Source: Streptomyces humi (lineage in GTDB: Bacteria > Actinomycetota > Actinomycetes > Streptomycetales > Streptomycetaceae). From it: DNA of 64,000 nucleotides. The position numbers and the translations under genes are program-made. The notes under the pieces were generated by a model that worked only from the letters and a program-made list of their open reading frames with translations, had not been told where the DNA came from and made no database searches. Numbering within the stretch: position 1 is the stretch's first letter; each line of letters starts with the position of its first letter. Shown here one piece after another: positions 49,864 through 58,303 of this stretch. Where the stretch lies: contig NZ_LBMU02000043.1 of NCBI RefSeq assembly GCF_001005085.2, positions 1 through 64,000 of the forward strand. The letters are read 5' to 3'.

Positions 49864-52621
49864 GCGGGACGGACGGTTCCGGCGCGTCCGCCGGAACCGT
49901 CCGCTCCACCGCGTTCCAGCCGGACACCCGCACCTGGGGCCTGGAGCCGTGCAGATCGGCGGTCCGGTAGGTGGCCGTCAGGGTCGCCGCCTCGCCCGGC
50001 CACAGGCTGACCTCGTTGTCCGACCACCGGACGGGCAGCACGGGTGTGCCGTTCGCGTCGACCAGGTGGACGTCCGTCAGCAGGGCCGGTGTCTTTCCCG
50101 AGCCCGTGTTGCGGACCGTGACCGTCGTGGTGGACGTGCCGTCCGCCCCGGTCGTCGACGCCGTCGCCGTGACCGGCACCCGGGCCATGGAGGACAGTCC
50201 CGTCAGGTCGGCGTAGCCCGTCGTCGGAGTGTGCCACCAGTCGGTCTTCGCCCAGTCGAGGGTGTCGGACCTGGTGGAGAGCCAGTAGACGTTGCGGCTG
50301 ACCTCCCTGCCGTCGGCGTCCGTGAGGACCAGCCGCGCCAGGTAGGCGGAGGACAGACCGCTCACCGACGCCGGCAGGGTGAGCGCGGTGCCGTGCGCGC
50401 CGTCGCCCTGGACCGTGACCCCGGTGACCGTCCGGTCGTACTTCTCGGTCCCGTCGGGGTTGAACAGGGTCGCCCGGACGGTGAGCCCGGACGCCGCCGC
50501 GTGCCGGTTGTTCACGACGACCACCGAACGGTCGTCGTAGGAGTACTGCGCGTGCACGGGCTCGTTGGCCTTCTTCGCGCCGAAGTAGGCGCCGCCCTGA
50601 TCGAGATGACGGTCCATCAGCTGCCAGTGCAGGGAGGTCCAGCCGCTGTTGAACATCCAGTAGACGACGCCGGTCGAGGGCTTCGAGGCGTCGGTCTGGT
50701 TGCGCTCGTAGGCCTCGTACTGGGCACGGACGTTCTCGTACTGGGCGAGCTGGGCCTTGCGGACGTAGTCCGTGAGGCTCTTCGGGGCGCCGTAGCGGCC
50801 GGTGAGGGCGGCGTCGTAGACCTTCAGGGTGCCGAAGGTCGAGGACGGCGAGCGGTGGTACTGCTTGGCGTCCGGGTTCTTCCAGAGGGTGTCGAGTTCG
50901 GCCGGGGTCATCATGCGGCGCAGCGTGTCGAGGGTCGGGATGTCCGGGCCCGCGCTGGTCTCGGAGTTGAAGCCGGTGGCGCCGCCCTCCCGCTTGGCGT
51001 ACCAGTAGGACGGCGGGACCCAGTCGTAGGGGCCGGTCATCTTCATGCCCGAACTGCCCAGCTGGGGAGCGGACTTGTCGGAGGCGGCGGGCACCACCGG
51101 CACGGTCCAGTCGGCGGCGTGCAGGGCGTCCAGGTAGTTCTTCTCGATCTTCGCGTCGGGCGCGGCGTCGCTGCCGATCAGGAAGGAGGCCACGCTCGGG
51201 TGGTCACGCAGCCGGGCGGCCTCGGCGGCCATCGAGGCCTGGGCGACCTGGTAGTCGGCGGCGGTCCACTTCTCGCCGCTCTCTCCGCTGTTGGTCTGTC
51301 CCTCCCACTTGTCGCAGCACTCCCAGCCGGGCAGGGTGAGGACGCCGAGGCGGTCGGCGAGGTCGAAGAACTCGTCGGGCTCGATGTGGCCTTCCAGCCG
51401 GATGGCGTTCAGGCCCAGGTCGAGGGCGTACTTCAGGCGGTCCTCGGCGTAGGTGCGGTCCCAGCGCAGGAACTCGTCCGGTGACCAGCCGCCGCCCTTG
51501 ATCAGCAGCCGGCGGCCGTTGACCGAGTACTGGCGGGCGCCGTCGGAGTTCAGCGGGGCCCTGACGTCCCGGATGCCGAATGTCTCGTGGGCGGTGTCCG
51601 AGGCCGTGCCGGCGACGGAGGCGGTGAGGTCGAGGCCGTAGAGCGGCTGACCGCCCATGCCCGCGGGCCACCACACCTTCGGGGAGGTGAGGTGCAGATC
51701 CGGGGTGTCGGCCGGAGTGAAGGTCACGGTCCTGGTCTCGTGGGCGGCGAGGGCGACCGACCGGGTGAGCGGCACGCCCGCGACCGTGCCGGAGACCTCG
51801 GCGGTGACCGGCGCGTCGGAGTCGTTGCGGGCCTGTGCCCGCACCGTCAGGTCCGCCGTCGCGAGGGACGGCACCGCCAGCTCCGTCACCACGTGCGCGT
51901 CACGCAGCGCGACCGGGCCGCCGCGCCGCACCACCACGTCCCGGACGATGCCCATGTTCTGGTCGGGCGGCGGCTGGAGCCAGTCGAGCCAGCCCATGGT
52001 GAGGTTCTTGTTCGGGTCGTTGGGCTGGATCCGGAAGGCGACCGTGTTCGTCCCGGACCTGACCAGCGAGGTGATGTCCAGTTCGTGGTGCGTGTAGGCG
52101 CCGGTGACGTCCGAGGCGGTCGCGACCCGCTGGCCGTTGACGTACACGTCGGCCGCCGAGATCACCCCGCTGAAGTCGAGGTAGCTGCGCTGCGAGGGGT
52201 CGTCGACCTGGAAGTCGCTGCGGTACCACCAGGGCACCTGGAAGGGGGACTTGGGGATCTTCTGGAGGTTGGTGGAGACGAACGGGTCGTCGTAGACGCC
52301 GTCGGCGAGCAGCGCTGCCAGCACCGTGGAACGGGGGCCCGCCGGATACCAGTCCCGCGCCGGATACCCGGGGGAGGAGACCGCCGACGCGGAGTCGCCC
52401 ACCTCGGCCGTGGAGCGGATCGCGTAGCCCGCCAGCGGGGTCCCGGACCCGGCCGCGGAGGGCACCCGGGTGATCCGGGGGTGGCCGTACGAGGGGGAGT
52501 GGACGGTGGCACCGGCCGGGTTCCTGGCGCCGGCCCAGGCGCTCGTGTTGAGTGAGCAGAGCAGGCCCAGGGCCACGGCGGCCGTGGCGAGGCGGTGTCC
52601 TGGGGCGGGGCGAGGGAACAC
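49850..52621 (-). CDS. csxA: Secreted exo-beta-D-glucosaminidase (glycoside hydrolase family 2)
   Basis: A 923-residue secreted enzyme with a signal peptide (to AWA, residue 30), GH2 sugar-binding and immunoglobulin-like domains (~60-340) and a TIM barrel (~350-620), then further beta domains. Residues matching the catalytic pair of Amycolatopsis CsxA are visible: Asp in FLIGSDAAPD and Glu in GFNSETSAG. It would release glucosamine from the non-reducing ends of chitosan oligomers outside the cell. GTG start with TGGAG seven bases upstream. Immediately before it is the palindromic operator at 52640-52662, matching a site at the ROK repressor gene, so induction by amino-sugar oligomers via ROK is likely. 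Confidence 0.87.
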   Translation of the reverse strand: MFPRPAPGHRLATAAVALGLLCSLNTSAWAGARNPAGATVHSPSYGHPRITRVPSAAGSGTPLAGYAIRSTAEVGDSASAVSSPGYPARDWYPAGPRSTVLAALLADGVYDDPFVSTNLQKIPKSPFQVPWWYRSDFQVDDPSQRSYLDFSGVISAADVYVNGQRVATASDVTGAYTHHELDITSLVRSGTNTVAFRIQPNDPNKNLTMGWLDWLQPPPDQNMGIVRDVVVRRGGPVALRDAHVVTELAVPSLATADLTVRAQARNDSDAPVTAEVSGTVAGVPLTRSVALAAHETRTVTFTPADTPDLHLTSPKVWWPAGMGGQPLYGLDLTASVAGTASDTAHETFGIRDVRAPLNSDGARQYSVNGRRLLIKGGGWSPDEFLRWDRTYAEDRLKYALDLGLNAIRLEGHIEPDEFFDLADRLGVLTLPGWECCDKWEGQTNSGESGEKWTAADYQVAQASMAAEAARLRDHPSVASFLIGSDAAPDAKIEKNYLDALHAADWTVPVVPAASDKSAPQLGSSGMKMTGPYDWVPPSYWYAKREGGATGFNSETSAGPDIPTLDTLRRMMTPAELDTLWKNPDAKQYHRSPSSTFGTLKVYDAALTGRYGAPKSLTDYVRKAQLAQYENVRAQYEAYERNQTDASKPSTGVVYWMFNSGWTSLHWQLMDRHLDQGGAYFGAKKANEPVHAQYSYDDRSVVVVNNRHAAASGLTVRATLFNPDGTEKYDRTVTGVTVQGDGAHGTALTLPASVSGLSSAYLARLVLTDADGREVSRNVYWLSTRSDTLDWAKTDWWHTPTTGYADLTGLSSMARVPVTATASTTGADGTSTTTVTVRNTGSGKTPALLTDVHLVDANGTPVLPVRWSDNEVSLWPGEAATLTATYRTADLHGSRPQVRVSGWNAVERTVPADAPEPSVPLSSR

Positions 52622-52639
52622 GGCGGTCTCCAGGCTCGT

Positions 52640-52662
52640 AAAGTTAGGAAACTTTACTAACT
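52640..52662. promoter_or_regulatory. ROK-type operator before glucosaminidase gene
   Basis: AAAGTTAGGAAACTTTACTA followed by ACT. The 21-bp core is an imperfect palindrome (AGTTAG ... CTAACT). It is the only strongly AT-rich stretch here and lies 19-41 bp before the GTG, where a repressor would block transcription. It matches 53959-53979 (opposite strand) at 16 of 21 positions. Confidence 0.65.
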
Positions 52663-52733
52663 CGGCTCAAGCTAGGGTCCCGAAAGGGGTGTGTCAATCA
52701 CCGTGGGGCCCGCGCGAGTTGGTGGCGCCGGTT

Positions 52734-53918
52734 TCAGGACGCGGCCGACCGGCGCTCGAAGACCAGGTCACGGGCGGTTCCCAGGGCCGTGGCCACCGCG
52801 CCGAGCAGTACCGCGTCCTCGCCGAGCCGGCTGGGCGCCAGCTTCGGACGCAGCGGGGTGAGGGTGCGCAGATGCTCGCGTACCGGGCGCAGCAGCAGGT
52901 CGACGCTGTGCCCCACCCCGCCGCCCAGCACCACCAGGTCGGGATCGAGCACGGCCGCGGCCGCCGCCACCGTGTGCGCGATCCGCTCGCCCTCCAGCCG
53001 TACCGCCTCGACGGCGGCCGGGTCGCCCTGGCGTGCCGCGTCGAACACGGACTTCGCGGTGAGCTGGCCCGTCATCCCCAGCCGCCGCGCGGTCTCGGCC
53101 ACGGCCACCCCCGACACCGCGTCCTCCAGCCGCTCCGGCCTCCGCTGCCCGGGCCAGGGCAGGAACCCTATCTCCCCGGCGAGCCCGTGCGCCCCGGTGA
53201 ACAGCCGTCCCTCGCTGACCACGCCCATGCCGAGACCGGTGCCGATCATGATGTACGCGAACAGCCGGCTGCCCGCCCCGACGCCGTACGTGTACTCGCC
53301 GAGCGCCGCCAGGTTGGCGTCGTTGTGCACCTCCAGCGGGACGCCCAGTTCCTCGCGCATCCGGTCGAAGAGCCCCGCGCGGCCCCAGCCGGGCAGGTGC
53401 ATCGCGTACCGCACCCGGCGCTGCCGCTCGTCGTACACGCCCGGGGTGCCCACCACCCCGTGCACCACCTCGGCCGGGTCCACCTCCGAGTTGGCGACGA
53501 CCTGCCGCGCGGTGCTGACCAGCAGGCCGGCCATGGCGTCCGAACCGCGGGCCCGGTTGCGCACGTCGGAGCGGGCGACCAGGGTGCCGTCCAGGTCGGC
53601 GAGCGCCACCCGCAGCCAGCCGCGGCCCACGTCGACGCCGAGGGCGTATCCCGCCGCCGGGTCGGGCGCGTACAGCACCGCGGTACGGCCACGCTCCGGG
53701 GCGTGCGTGCCCGCCTCCCGGACCAGGCCCGCCGCCGCCAGCGCGGCCAGCGCGCTGGACACGGTCGGTTTCGACAGGCCGGTCTCGCGGGCGAGTTGGG
53801 CGCGGGAGGCGGACCCGAGCGCCCGCAGCCGGGACAGCAGCAGCCGCTCGTTGGAGCTGCGCAGTCGCTGCCGGCTCCAGGGCTGTTCCTGCTGCTCTAC
53901 GACGTCACTGGCGGCCAT
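52734..53918 (-). CDS. ROK-family transcriptional repressor
   Basis: A 394-residue protein. The N-terminal winged HTH (~20-75; SASRAQLARETGLSKPTVSS) is joined to a ROK sugar-kinase-like domain (GYALGVDVGRGWLRVALADL, EVHNDANLAALGEY, IMIGTGLGMGVV). The canonical ROK zinc cluster (CxCGxxGC) is not visible: the segment after GEIGFLPWPGQRR lacks cysteines. It resembles CsnR, the Streptomyces ROK repressor of chitosanase genes, and probably senses a glucosamine oligomer or phosphate. It lies 112 bp upstream of the glucosaminidase gene on the same strand and diverges from an APC permease gene, with similar operators at both promoters. Confidence 0.85.
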   Translation of the reverse strand: MAASDVVEQQEQPWSRQRLRSSNERLLLSRLRALGSASRAQLARETGLSKPTVSSALAALAAAGLVREAGTHAPERGRTAVLYAPDPAAGYALGVDVGRGWLRVALADLDGTLVARSDVRNRARGSDAMAGLLVSTARQVVANSEVDPAEVVHGVVGTPGVYDERQRRVRYAMHLPGWGRAGLFDRMREELGVPLEVHNDANLAALGEYTYGVGAGSRLFAYIMIGTGLGMGVVSEGRLFTGAHGLAGEIGFLPWPGQRRPERLEDAVSGVAVAETARRLGMTGQLTAKSVFDAARQGDPAAVEAVRLEGERIAHTVAAAAAVLDPDLVVLGGGVGHSVDLLLRPVREHLRTLTPLRPKLAPSRLGEDAVLLGAVATALGTARDLVFERRSAAS

Positions 53919-53958
53919 CGCATCATTCTCACCGATTCCCGGCGCATACTTGACGCAT

Positions 53959-53979
53959 CTAGTAAGGCTCCTTAACTTT
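53959..53979. promoter_or_regulatory. ROK-type operator in divergent promoter
   Basis: On the minus strand it reads AAAGTTAAGGAGCCTTACTA and one more base; 16 of 21 positions match the site at 52640. It lies between the ROK gene and the APC permease gene and could give both autoregulation and control of the permease. Confidence 0.6.
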
Positions 53980-54036
53980 ATCGGCCATCCCGCCTCCTCG
54001 GCCGACGTCCCTCCTCCTCGCGTCAGGAGCCCCGCC

Positions 54037-55518
54037 ATGTCCGGTAGTCCCGGCCGCCCCGTCCGTTCCGACGACCTCCGCGCCGCGCCGCCCGACGGCG
54101 GCTTCGTCCGCCGCGTCGGCCTGTTCCAGGCCACCGCCATCAACATGAGCCAGATGTGCGGCATCGGCCCCTTCGTGACCATCCCGCTGATGGTCGCCGC
54201 GTTCGGCGGCCCGCAGGCCGTCATCGGCTTCGTCGCGGGCGCGCTGCTCGCCCTCTGCGACGGCCTGGTCTGGGCCGAGCTGGGCGCCGCGATGCCCGGC
54301 TCCGGCGGCAGTTACGTCTATCTGCGCCAGGCCTTCCAGTACCGCACCGGACGCCTGATGCCGTTCCTGTTCGTGTGGACGGCGATGCTCTTCATCCCGC
54401 TGATCATGTCCACCGGTGTGGTCGGCTTCGTCCAGTACCTGGGTTACCTCGCCCCCGGGCTCGGCCGGACCTCCGGCGACCTGATCGGACTCGGTGTCAT
54501 CGCCCTGGTGGTGCTGCTGCTCTGGCGCGGCATCGAGCACATCGCCCGGATCACCGCCGTGATGTGGGCGGTGATGATCGCCTCGGTGCTGTTGGTGATC
54601 GTCGCCGCGGCGAGCGACTTCAGCCCCCACCTGGCCTTCACCTACCCGGCGCACGCCTTCGACCTGACGAGCGACCACTTCTGGCTCGGCTTCGCCGCGG
54701 GACTGACCATCGGCATCTACGACTACCTCGGCTACAACACGACCGCGTACATGGGCGCCGAGATCAAGGAGCCCGGCCGGGTGCTGCCGCGCTCCATCCT
54801 CTTCTCGATCCTCGGCATCATGGCGATCTACCTGCTGCTCCAGATCGGCACCCTCGGCGTCATCGACTGGCACCGTATGACGGACCCGGCCGACATCGCC
54901 TCGACCTCCGTGGCCTCGGCGGTCCTGGAGGAGACCTGGGGCAAGGGGGCCGCCGACACCGTCACCGTGCTGATCCTGATCACGGCCTTCGCCTCGGTCT
55001 TCACCGGCCTGCTCGGCGGCTCCCGGGTGCCCTACGACGCCGCCCGCGACCGGGTCTTCTTCCGCCCCTACGAGAAACTGCACCCGAAGCACCGCTTCCC
55101 GATGCTGGGCCTCGCGACCATGGGTGTGATCACCGCGATCGGGTTCCTGATCGGCCGCCACACCGACCTGGCCACGCTGATCCAGCTGCTCACCACCGTG
55201 ATGGTGATCGTCCAGGCGCTGGCGCAGATCGTCGCGCTCTCGGTGCTGCGCCGCAGGCAGCCGGCCCTGAAGCGGCCGTACCGCATGTGGCTCTACCCCC
55301 TGCCCAGCATCGTCGCCTTCGCCGGCTGGTGCGTGATCTACGGCTACGCCGACAAGAACTCCCCGGGCCGCCACCCCATCGAGTGGTCCCTGGCCTGGCT
55401 CGCGCTCGGCTGTGTGGCGTTCGTGCTGTGGGCGCGCGTCGAGAAGGTGTGGCCGTTCGGCCCCAGGGAGATCAGCGAGGAGTACCTCGCCGCGCCGGAG
55501 CAGCCGGCCGTCGTGTAG
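54037..55518 (+). CDS. APC-superfamily amino acid permease
   Basis: A 493-residue integral membrane protein with about 12 membrane helices (for example VIGFVAGALLALCDGLVWAE, LMPFLFVWTAMLFIPLIM and LIGLGVIALVVLLLW). The opening FQATAINMSQMCGIGPFVTIP is the APC TM1 signature. It would import an amino acid or amine by proton symport. Adjacency to the ROK operator suggests coupling to chitosan or amino-sugar use, but the substrate is not known. AGGAG seven bases before the ATG sets the start. Confidence 0.87.
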   Translation: MSGSPGRPVRSDDLRAAPPDGGFVRRVGLFQATAINMSQMCGIGPFVTIPLMVAAFGGPQAVIGFVAGALLALCDGLVWAELGAAMPGSGGSYVYLRQAFQYRTGRLMPFLFVWTAMLFIPLIMSTGVVGFVQYLGYLAPGLGRTSGDLIGLGVIALVVLLLWRGIEHIARITAVMWAVMIASVLLVIVAAASDFSPHLAFTYPAHAFDLTSDHFWLGFAAGLTIGIYDYLGYNTTAYMGAEIKEPGRVLPRSILFSILGIMAIYLLLQIGTLGVIDWHRMTDPADIASTSVASAVLEETWGKGAADTVTVLILITAFASVFTGLLGGSRVPYDAARDRVFFRPYEKLHPKHRFPMLGLATMGVITAIGFLIGRHTDLATLIQLLTTVMVIVQALAQIVALSVLRRRQPALKRPYRMWLYPLPSIVAFAGWCVIYGYADKNSPGRHPIEWSLAWLALGCVAFVLWARVEKVWPFGPREISEEYLAAPEQPAVV

Positions 55519-55529
55519 CCGGGTGGGCG

Positions 55530-55563
55530 ACGGGGCCGGTCCGCGTCGCCGGGCCGGCCCCGT
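55530..55563. terminator. Hairpin between permease and SPW gene
   Basis: ACGGGGCCGG, a 14-base loop, CCGGCCCCGT: a perfect 10-bp stem in the gap between convergent genes. Confidence 0.7.
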
Positions 55564-55593
55564 GTCCTCCCTTCCAGGAGGTGCTCGTGACGG

Positions 55594-56034
55594 CTATGTC
55601 ATGGGCGTCCGCCTGGCCGACGAGGCGGCGCACACCAGGCCGAGGCAGAGGGCCAGCGCGCCGATGACGACGTTGTTGATGATGACCCCGGTGTCCGGGC
55701 TGGTGCCGACCACCCAGGGCGCGATGATCATCCAGATGCCCATCGCGCACATGGCCCAGCTGAGGCCGTACATGCGCTCCGGAGCGCGGGTGAAGCCCAG
55801 CGCCAGCAGCCCTATCGCTATGCCCATGACCAGGTTGTGGGTCATGAGCGCGGGCTGGCTGGCCGAGTAGTGGACGATCCACGGGGACGCCGCGCAGTAC
55901 AGGCCGAGCAGGAACACCGGCCCGTCCACGAGCGCCACGTCGCGGCCGCCGAGCATGCGGGCGTAGCGCTCCCGCATCTCGGAGACATCGGGATGGCTGG
56001 TTATGTCACTTCTGCCGTGCGAGACGTTGGCCAT
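55594..56034 (-). CDS. SPW-repeat membrane protein
   Basis: A 146-residue protein with four membrane helices and two SPW-like motifs, AASPWIVHYSAS and IIAPWVVGTSPDTGVIINNV. SPW-repeat proteins are common in actinobacteria and of unknown function. AAAGGAGA eight bases before ATG fixes the start. Confidence 0.85.
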   Translation of the reverse strand: MANVSHGRSDITSHPDVSEMRERYARMLGGRDVALVDGPVFLLGLYCAASPWIVHYSASQPALMTHNLVMGIAIGLLALGFTRAPERMYGLSWAMCAMGIWMIIAPWVVGTSPDTGVIINNVVIGALALCLGLVCAASSARRTPMT

Positions 56035-56250
56035 GACTCGTCTCCTTTGACTTGCAGGCCTGATCGCGTCTGGTGCGTGCGATTTACGCCGCTTGCTCCA
56101 TTCTGCTCTTATTTCCTCCTTATGTGTAGCTCCGTGTCCTGAGTGCGGCTCTCCGGTCGGCGGTCAGCGGTCATCGGCATTTCGGGCATGTCCGCGTCGA
56201 TGTGGGGCAGCCGAACATTACGGCGGACGGCGACCCAGGAGGTGCAGGTC

Positions 56251-56418
56251 ATGACGGGTGCGAGGATTCTGGAGCGATTCCCGGCCGGGTCTCCCCGGGG
56301 GTCGTGGCCGGCCGAGGAGTACGCGGCCGAGCGCCGCGCCGAGGGCAAGCCGGCCACGGTGGTGATGGACCTGAAGACGGACGCGTTCCTGGTCGTGGTC
56401 CGCACGGACGAGGACTGA
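56251..56418 (+). CDS. Small protein of unknown function (55 residues)
   Basis: A 55-residue protein starting MTGARILERFPAGSPRGSWP and ending VVMDLKTDAFLVVVRTDED. It has AGGAGG nine bases before ATG and normal codon use, so it is probably real. A longer frame begins at 56143 without comparable signals. No family recognised; the compact beta-like C-terminus gives no functional clue. Confidence 0.65.
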   Translation: MTGARILERFPAGSPRGSWPAEEYAAERRAEGKPATVVMDLKTDAFLVVVRTDED

Positions 56419-56544
56419 CCCGACAGAGGCGCGGTTCACCGGATCCTTGACCGGTGATTCGGGGCTCCGCGATGCTGTGTTGCGGAATGCGAGATGTGCG
56501 GCGCCATGGGCAACGTCTCGCCGGCTCTGTCAGTAGGAGTGGCC

Positions 56545-57633
56545 ATGTCCCAGCAGGTCCGTGGTGTCGTCGCGCTGAGCAAGGGCGCCCCCGTCGGTCT
56601 GGAGACCATCGTGGTGCCCGATCCCGGTCCGGGGGAGGCGCTGGTCCGGGTCGAGGCGTGCGGGGTCTGCCACACCGATCTGCACTACCGTCAGGGCGGG
56701 ATCAGTGACGACTTCCCGTTCCTGCTGGGCCACGAGGCGGCGGGCGTGGTCGAGGCCGTCGGCGACGGGGTCACCGATGTCGCGCCCGGCGACTTCGTGA
56801 TCCTCAACTGGCGTGCGGTGTGCGGTCAGTGCCGGGCCTGTCTGCGTGGGCGGCCGTGGTACTGCTTCGACACGCACAACGCGCGGCAGCGGATGACCCT
56901 CGCCTCGACCGGGCAGGAACTCTCCCCGGCCCTCGGGATCGGCGCCTTCGCCGAGAAGACACTGGTGGCGGCCGGACAGTGCACCAAGGTCGACCGGGCC
57001 GCCTCCCCGGCGGTCGCGGGGCTGCTCGGCTGCGGGGTGATGGCGGGCATCGGCGCCGCCCTCAACACCGGCAACGTCGGACGAGGGGACAGCGTCGCGG
57101 TGATCGGCTGCGGCGGTGTGGGCGCGGCCGCGGTGCTCGGCTCGCACCTGGCCGGCGCGGCGAAGGTCATCGCGGTCGACATCGACGACCGCAAACTGGC
57201 GACGGCGCGGGGGCTCGGGGCGACCCACACGGTCAACTCGAAGGAGGCCGACGCGGTCGACGCGGTGCGCGAACTGACCGGCGGCTTCGGCGCGGACGTC
57301 GTCATCGAGGCGGTGGGCCGCCCGGAGACCTACCGGCAGGCCTTCTACGCCCGTGACCTGGCCGGGACCGTGGTGCTGGTCGGCGTACCGACGCCGGAGA
57401 TGAAGCTGGAGCTGCCCCTGCTGGACGTCTTCGGCCGGGGCGGGGCGCTGAAGTCGTCCTGGTACGGGGACTGTTTGCCCTCCCGCGACTTCCCGATGCT
57501 CATCGACCTCCATCTGAGGGGCCGGCTCGACCTCGACGCCTTCGTCACCGAGACCATCGGCCTGGACGAGGTGGAGAAGGCCTTCGAGCGCATGCGCCAC
57601 GGTGACGTCCTGCGCTCGGTGGTGCTCCTGTGA
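56545..57633 (+). CDS. mscR: S-(hydroxymethyl)mycothiol dehydrogenase (formaldehyde detoxification)
   Basis: A 362-residue zinc-dependent medium-chain dehydrogenase. The catalytic zinc ligands are in ACGVCHTD and LLGHEAAG, the structural zinc Cys cluster is CGQCRACLRGRPWYC, and the NAD site is AVIGCGGVGAAAVLG. It matches the actinobacterial MscR/AdhE2 enzyme that oxidises the mycothiol adduct of formaldehyde. Its place beside Rieske N-demethylase and choline/betaine genes fits disposal of formaldehyde from demethylation. AGGAG six bases before ATG fixes the start. It is followed by hairpins. Confidence 0.88.
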   Translation: MSQQVRGVVALSKGAPVGLETIVVPDPGPGEALVRVEACGVCHTDLHYRQGGISDDFPFLLGHEAAGVVEAVGDGVTDVAPGDFVILNWRAVCGQCRACLRGRPWYCFDTHNARQRMTLASTGQELSPALGIGAFAEKTLVAAGQCTKVDRAASPAVAGLLGCGVMAGIGAALNTGNVGRGDSVAVIGCGGVGAAAVLGSHLAGAAKVIAVDIDDRKLATARGLGATHTVNSKEADAVDAVRELTGGFGADVVIEAVGRPETYRQAFYARDLAGTVVLVGVPTPEMKLELPLLDVFGRGGALKSSWYGDCLPSRDFPMLIDLHLRGRLDLDAFVTETIGLDEVEKAFERMRHGDVLRSVVLL

Positions 57634-57718
57634 CGGGCGGCGCCGGAGTCTCGCGGCTCCGGTAGCGGAGCCACGGCGATCGCCGACCGCTTCCGCCACG
57701 GCACGGCCCCGCCTCGGT

Positions 57719-57753
57719 GACGGCCCCCTCGGACGACACCGGGCGGGGCCGTC
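57719..57753 (+). terminator. Hairpin after mscR
   Basis: GACGGCCCC, 17-base loop, GGGGCCGTC, a perfect 9-bp stem. A smaller stem CCGGAG/CTCCGG lies closer to the stop at about 57640-57660. Confidence 0.55.
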
Positions 57754-57940
57754 GTCGTATCGGACGGGCCGTGCGTCTTCCCAGCTCACACCCGGTTTTC
57801 CGGGGGCTCGGGCGAGCCCGGGCGGGCGCCTTGGCGGCCCCCGCAAACCGGCGCGTGAACGCCTTGACAACGCTTCGGGGCCGCCCTCAAACTGGCGTTG
57901 CGCTTACCGCAATCCGTTTCGCTATACGCACCGAGGTGTC
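57754..57940 (+). promoter_or_regulatory. Promoter region of the ferredoxin-reductase-oxygenase genes
   Basis: Part of the 307-bp gap after mscR. A vegetative-type promoter is likely: TTGACA at 57864-57869, 18-bp spacer, CAAACT at 57888-57893. Right at the expected start is the palindrome TTGCG-CTTAC-CGCAA (57898-57912), followed by CGCTATACGCACC (57920-57932). Both recur at the IclR/choline dehydrogenase promoter. Confidence 0.6.
57898..57932. promoter_or_regulatory. Probable IclR operator, ferredoxin promoter
   Basis: TTGCG-N5-CGCAA at 57898-57912, then CGCTATACGCACC at 57920-57932. The second element is the exact reverse complement of GGTGCGTATAGCG at 61591-61603. The position over the transcription start suggests repression by the neighbouring IclR protein. 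Confidence 0.6.
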
Positions 57941-58303
57941 ATGATGATTCCCGCGTGCCGTCTCGAGGATCTGCCGCGAGGCGAGGCCCACCGGCTCGAC
58001 ATCGACCCGCCCGTGTCGGTGTTCCACACCGACGACGGCGAGCTCTTCGCCATCGACGACACCTGCACCCACCAGGACGCGTCGCTCGCCGACGGCTGGC
58101 TGGAGGGCTGCGAGGTGGAATGCCCCCTGCACGCCTCGAAGTTCGACCTGCGCACCGGAGCCGTGGACGCGCCCCCGGCCAGACTCCCGGTCCGCACCCA
58201 CCAGATCGTGGTCGAGGACGGCACGGTCTACGTCCGGCTCTCCACCGACGCGCCCAATCTGCCGCCGTGCGTCAGCGCCCGCCTCGCCGGCGGCGCCGCG
58301 TGA
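57941..58303 (+). CDS. Rieske [2Fe-2S] ferredoxin
   Basis: A 120-residue Rieske ferredoxin. The cluster ligands are in CTHQDASL (Cys-x-His) and ECPLHASKFD (Cys-x-x-His), spaced as usual. It would carry electrons from the following reductase to the Rieske oxygenase two genes on. Two ATGs in tandem (57941 and 57944) follow GAGG; the second has better spacing. The stop overlaps the reductase GTG by 4 bases (GTGA). Confidence 0.9.
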   Translation: MMIPACRLEDLPRGEAHRLDIDPPVSVFHTDDGELFAIDDTCTHQDASLADGWLEGCEVECPLHASKFDLRTGAVDAPPARLPVRTHQIVVEDGTVYVRLSTDAPNLPPCVSARLAGGAA

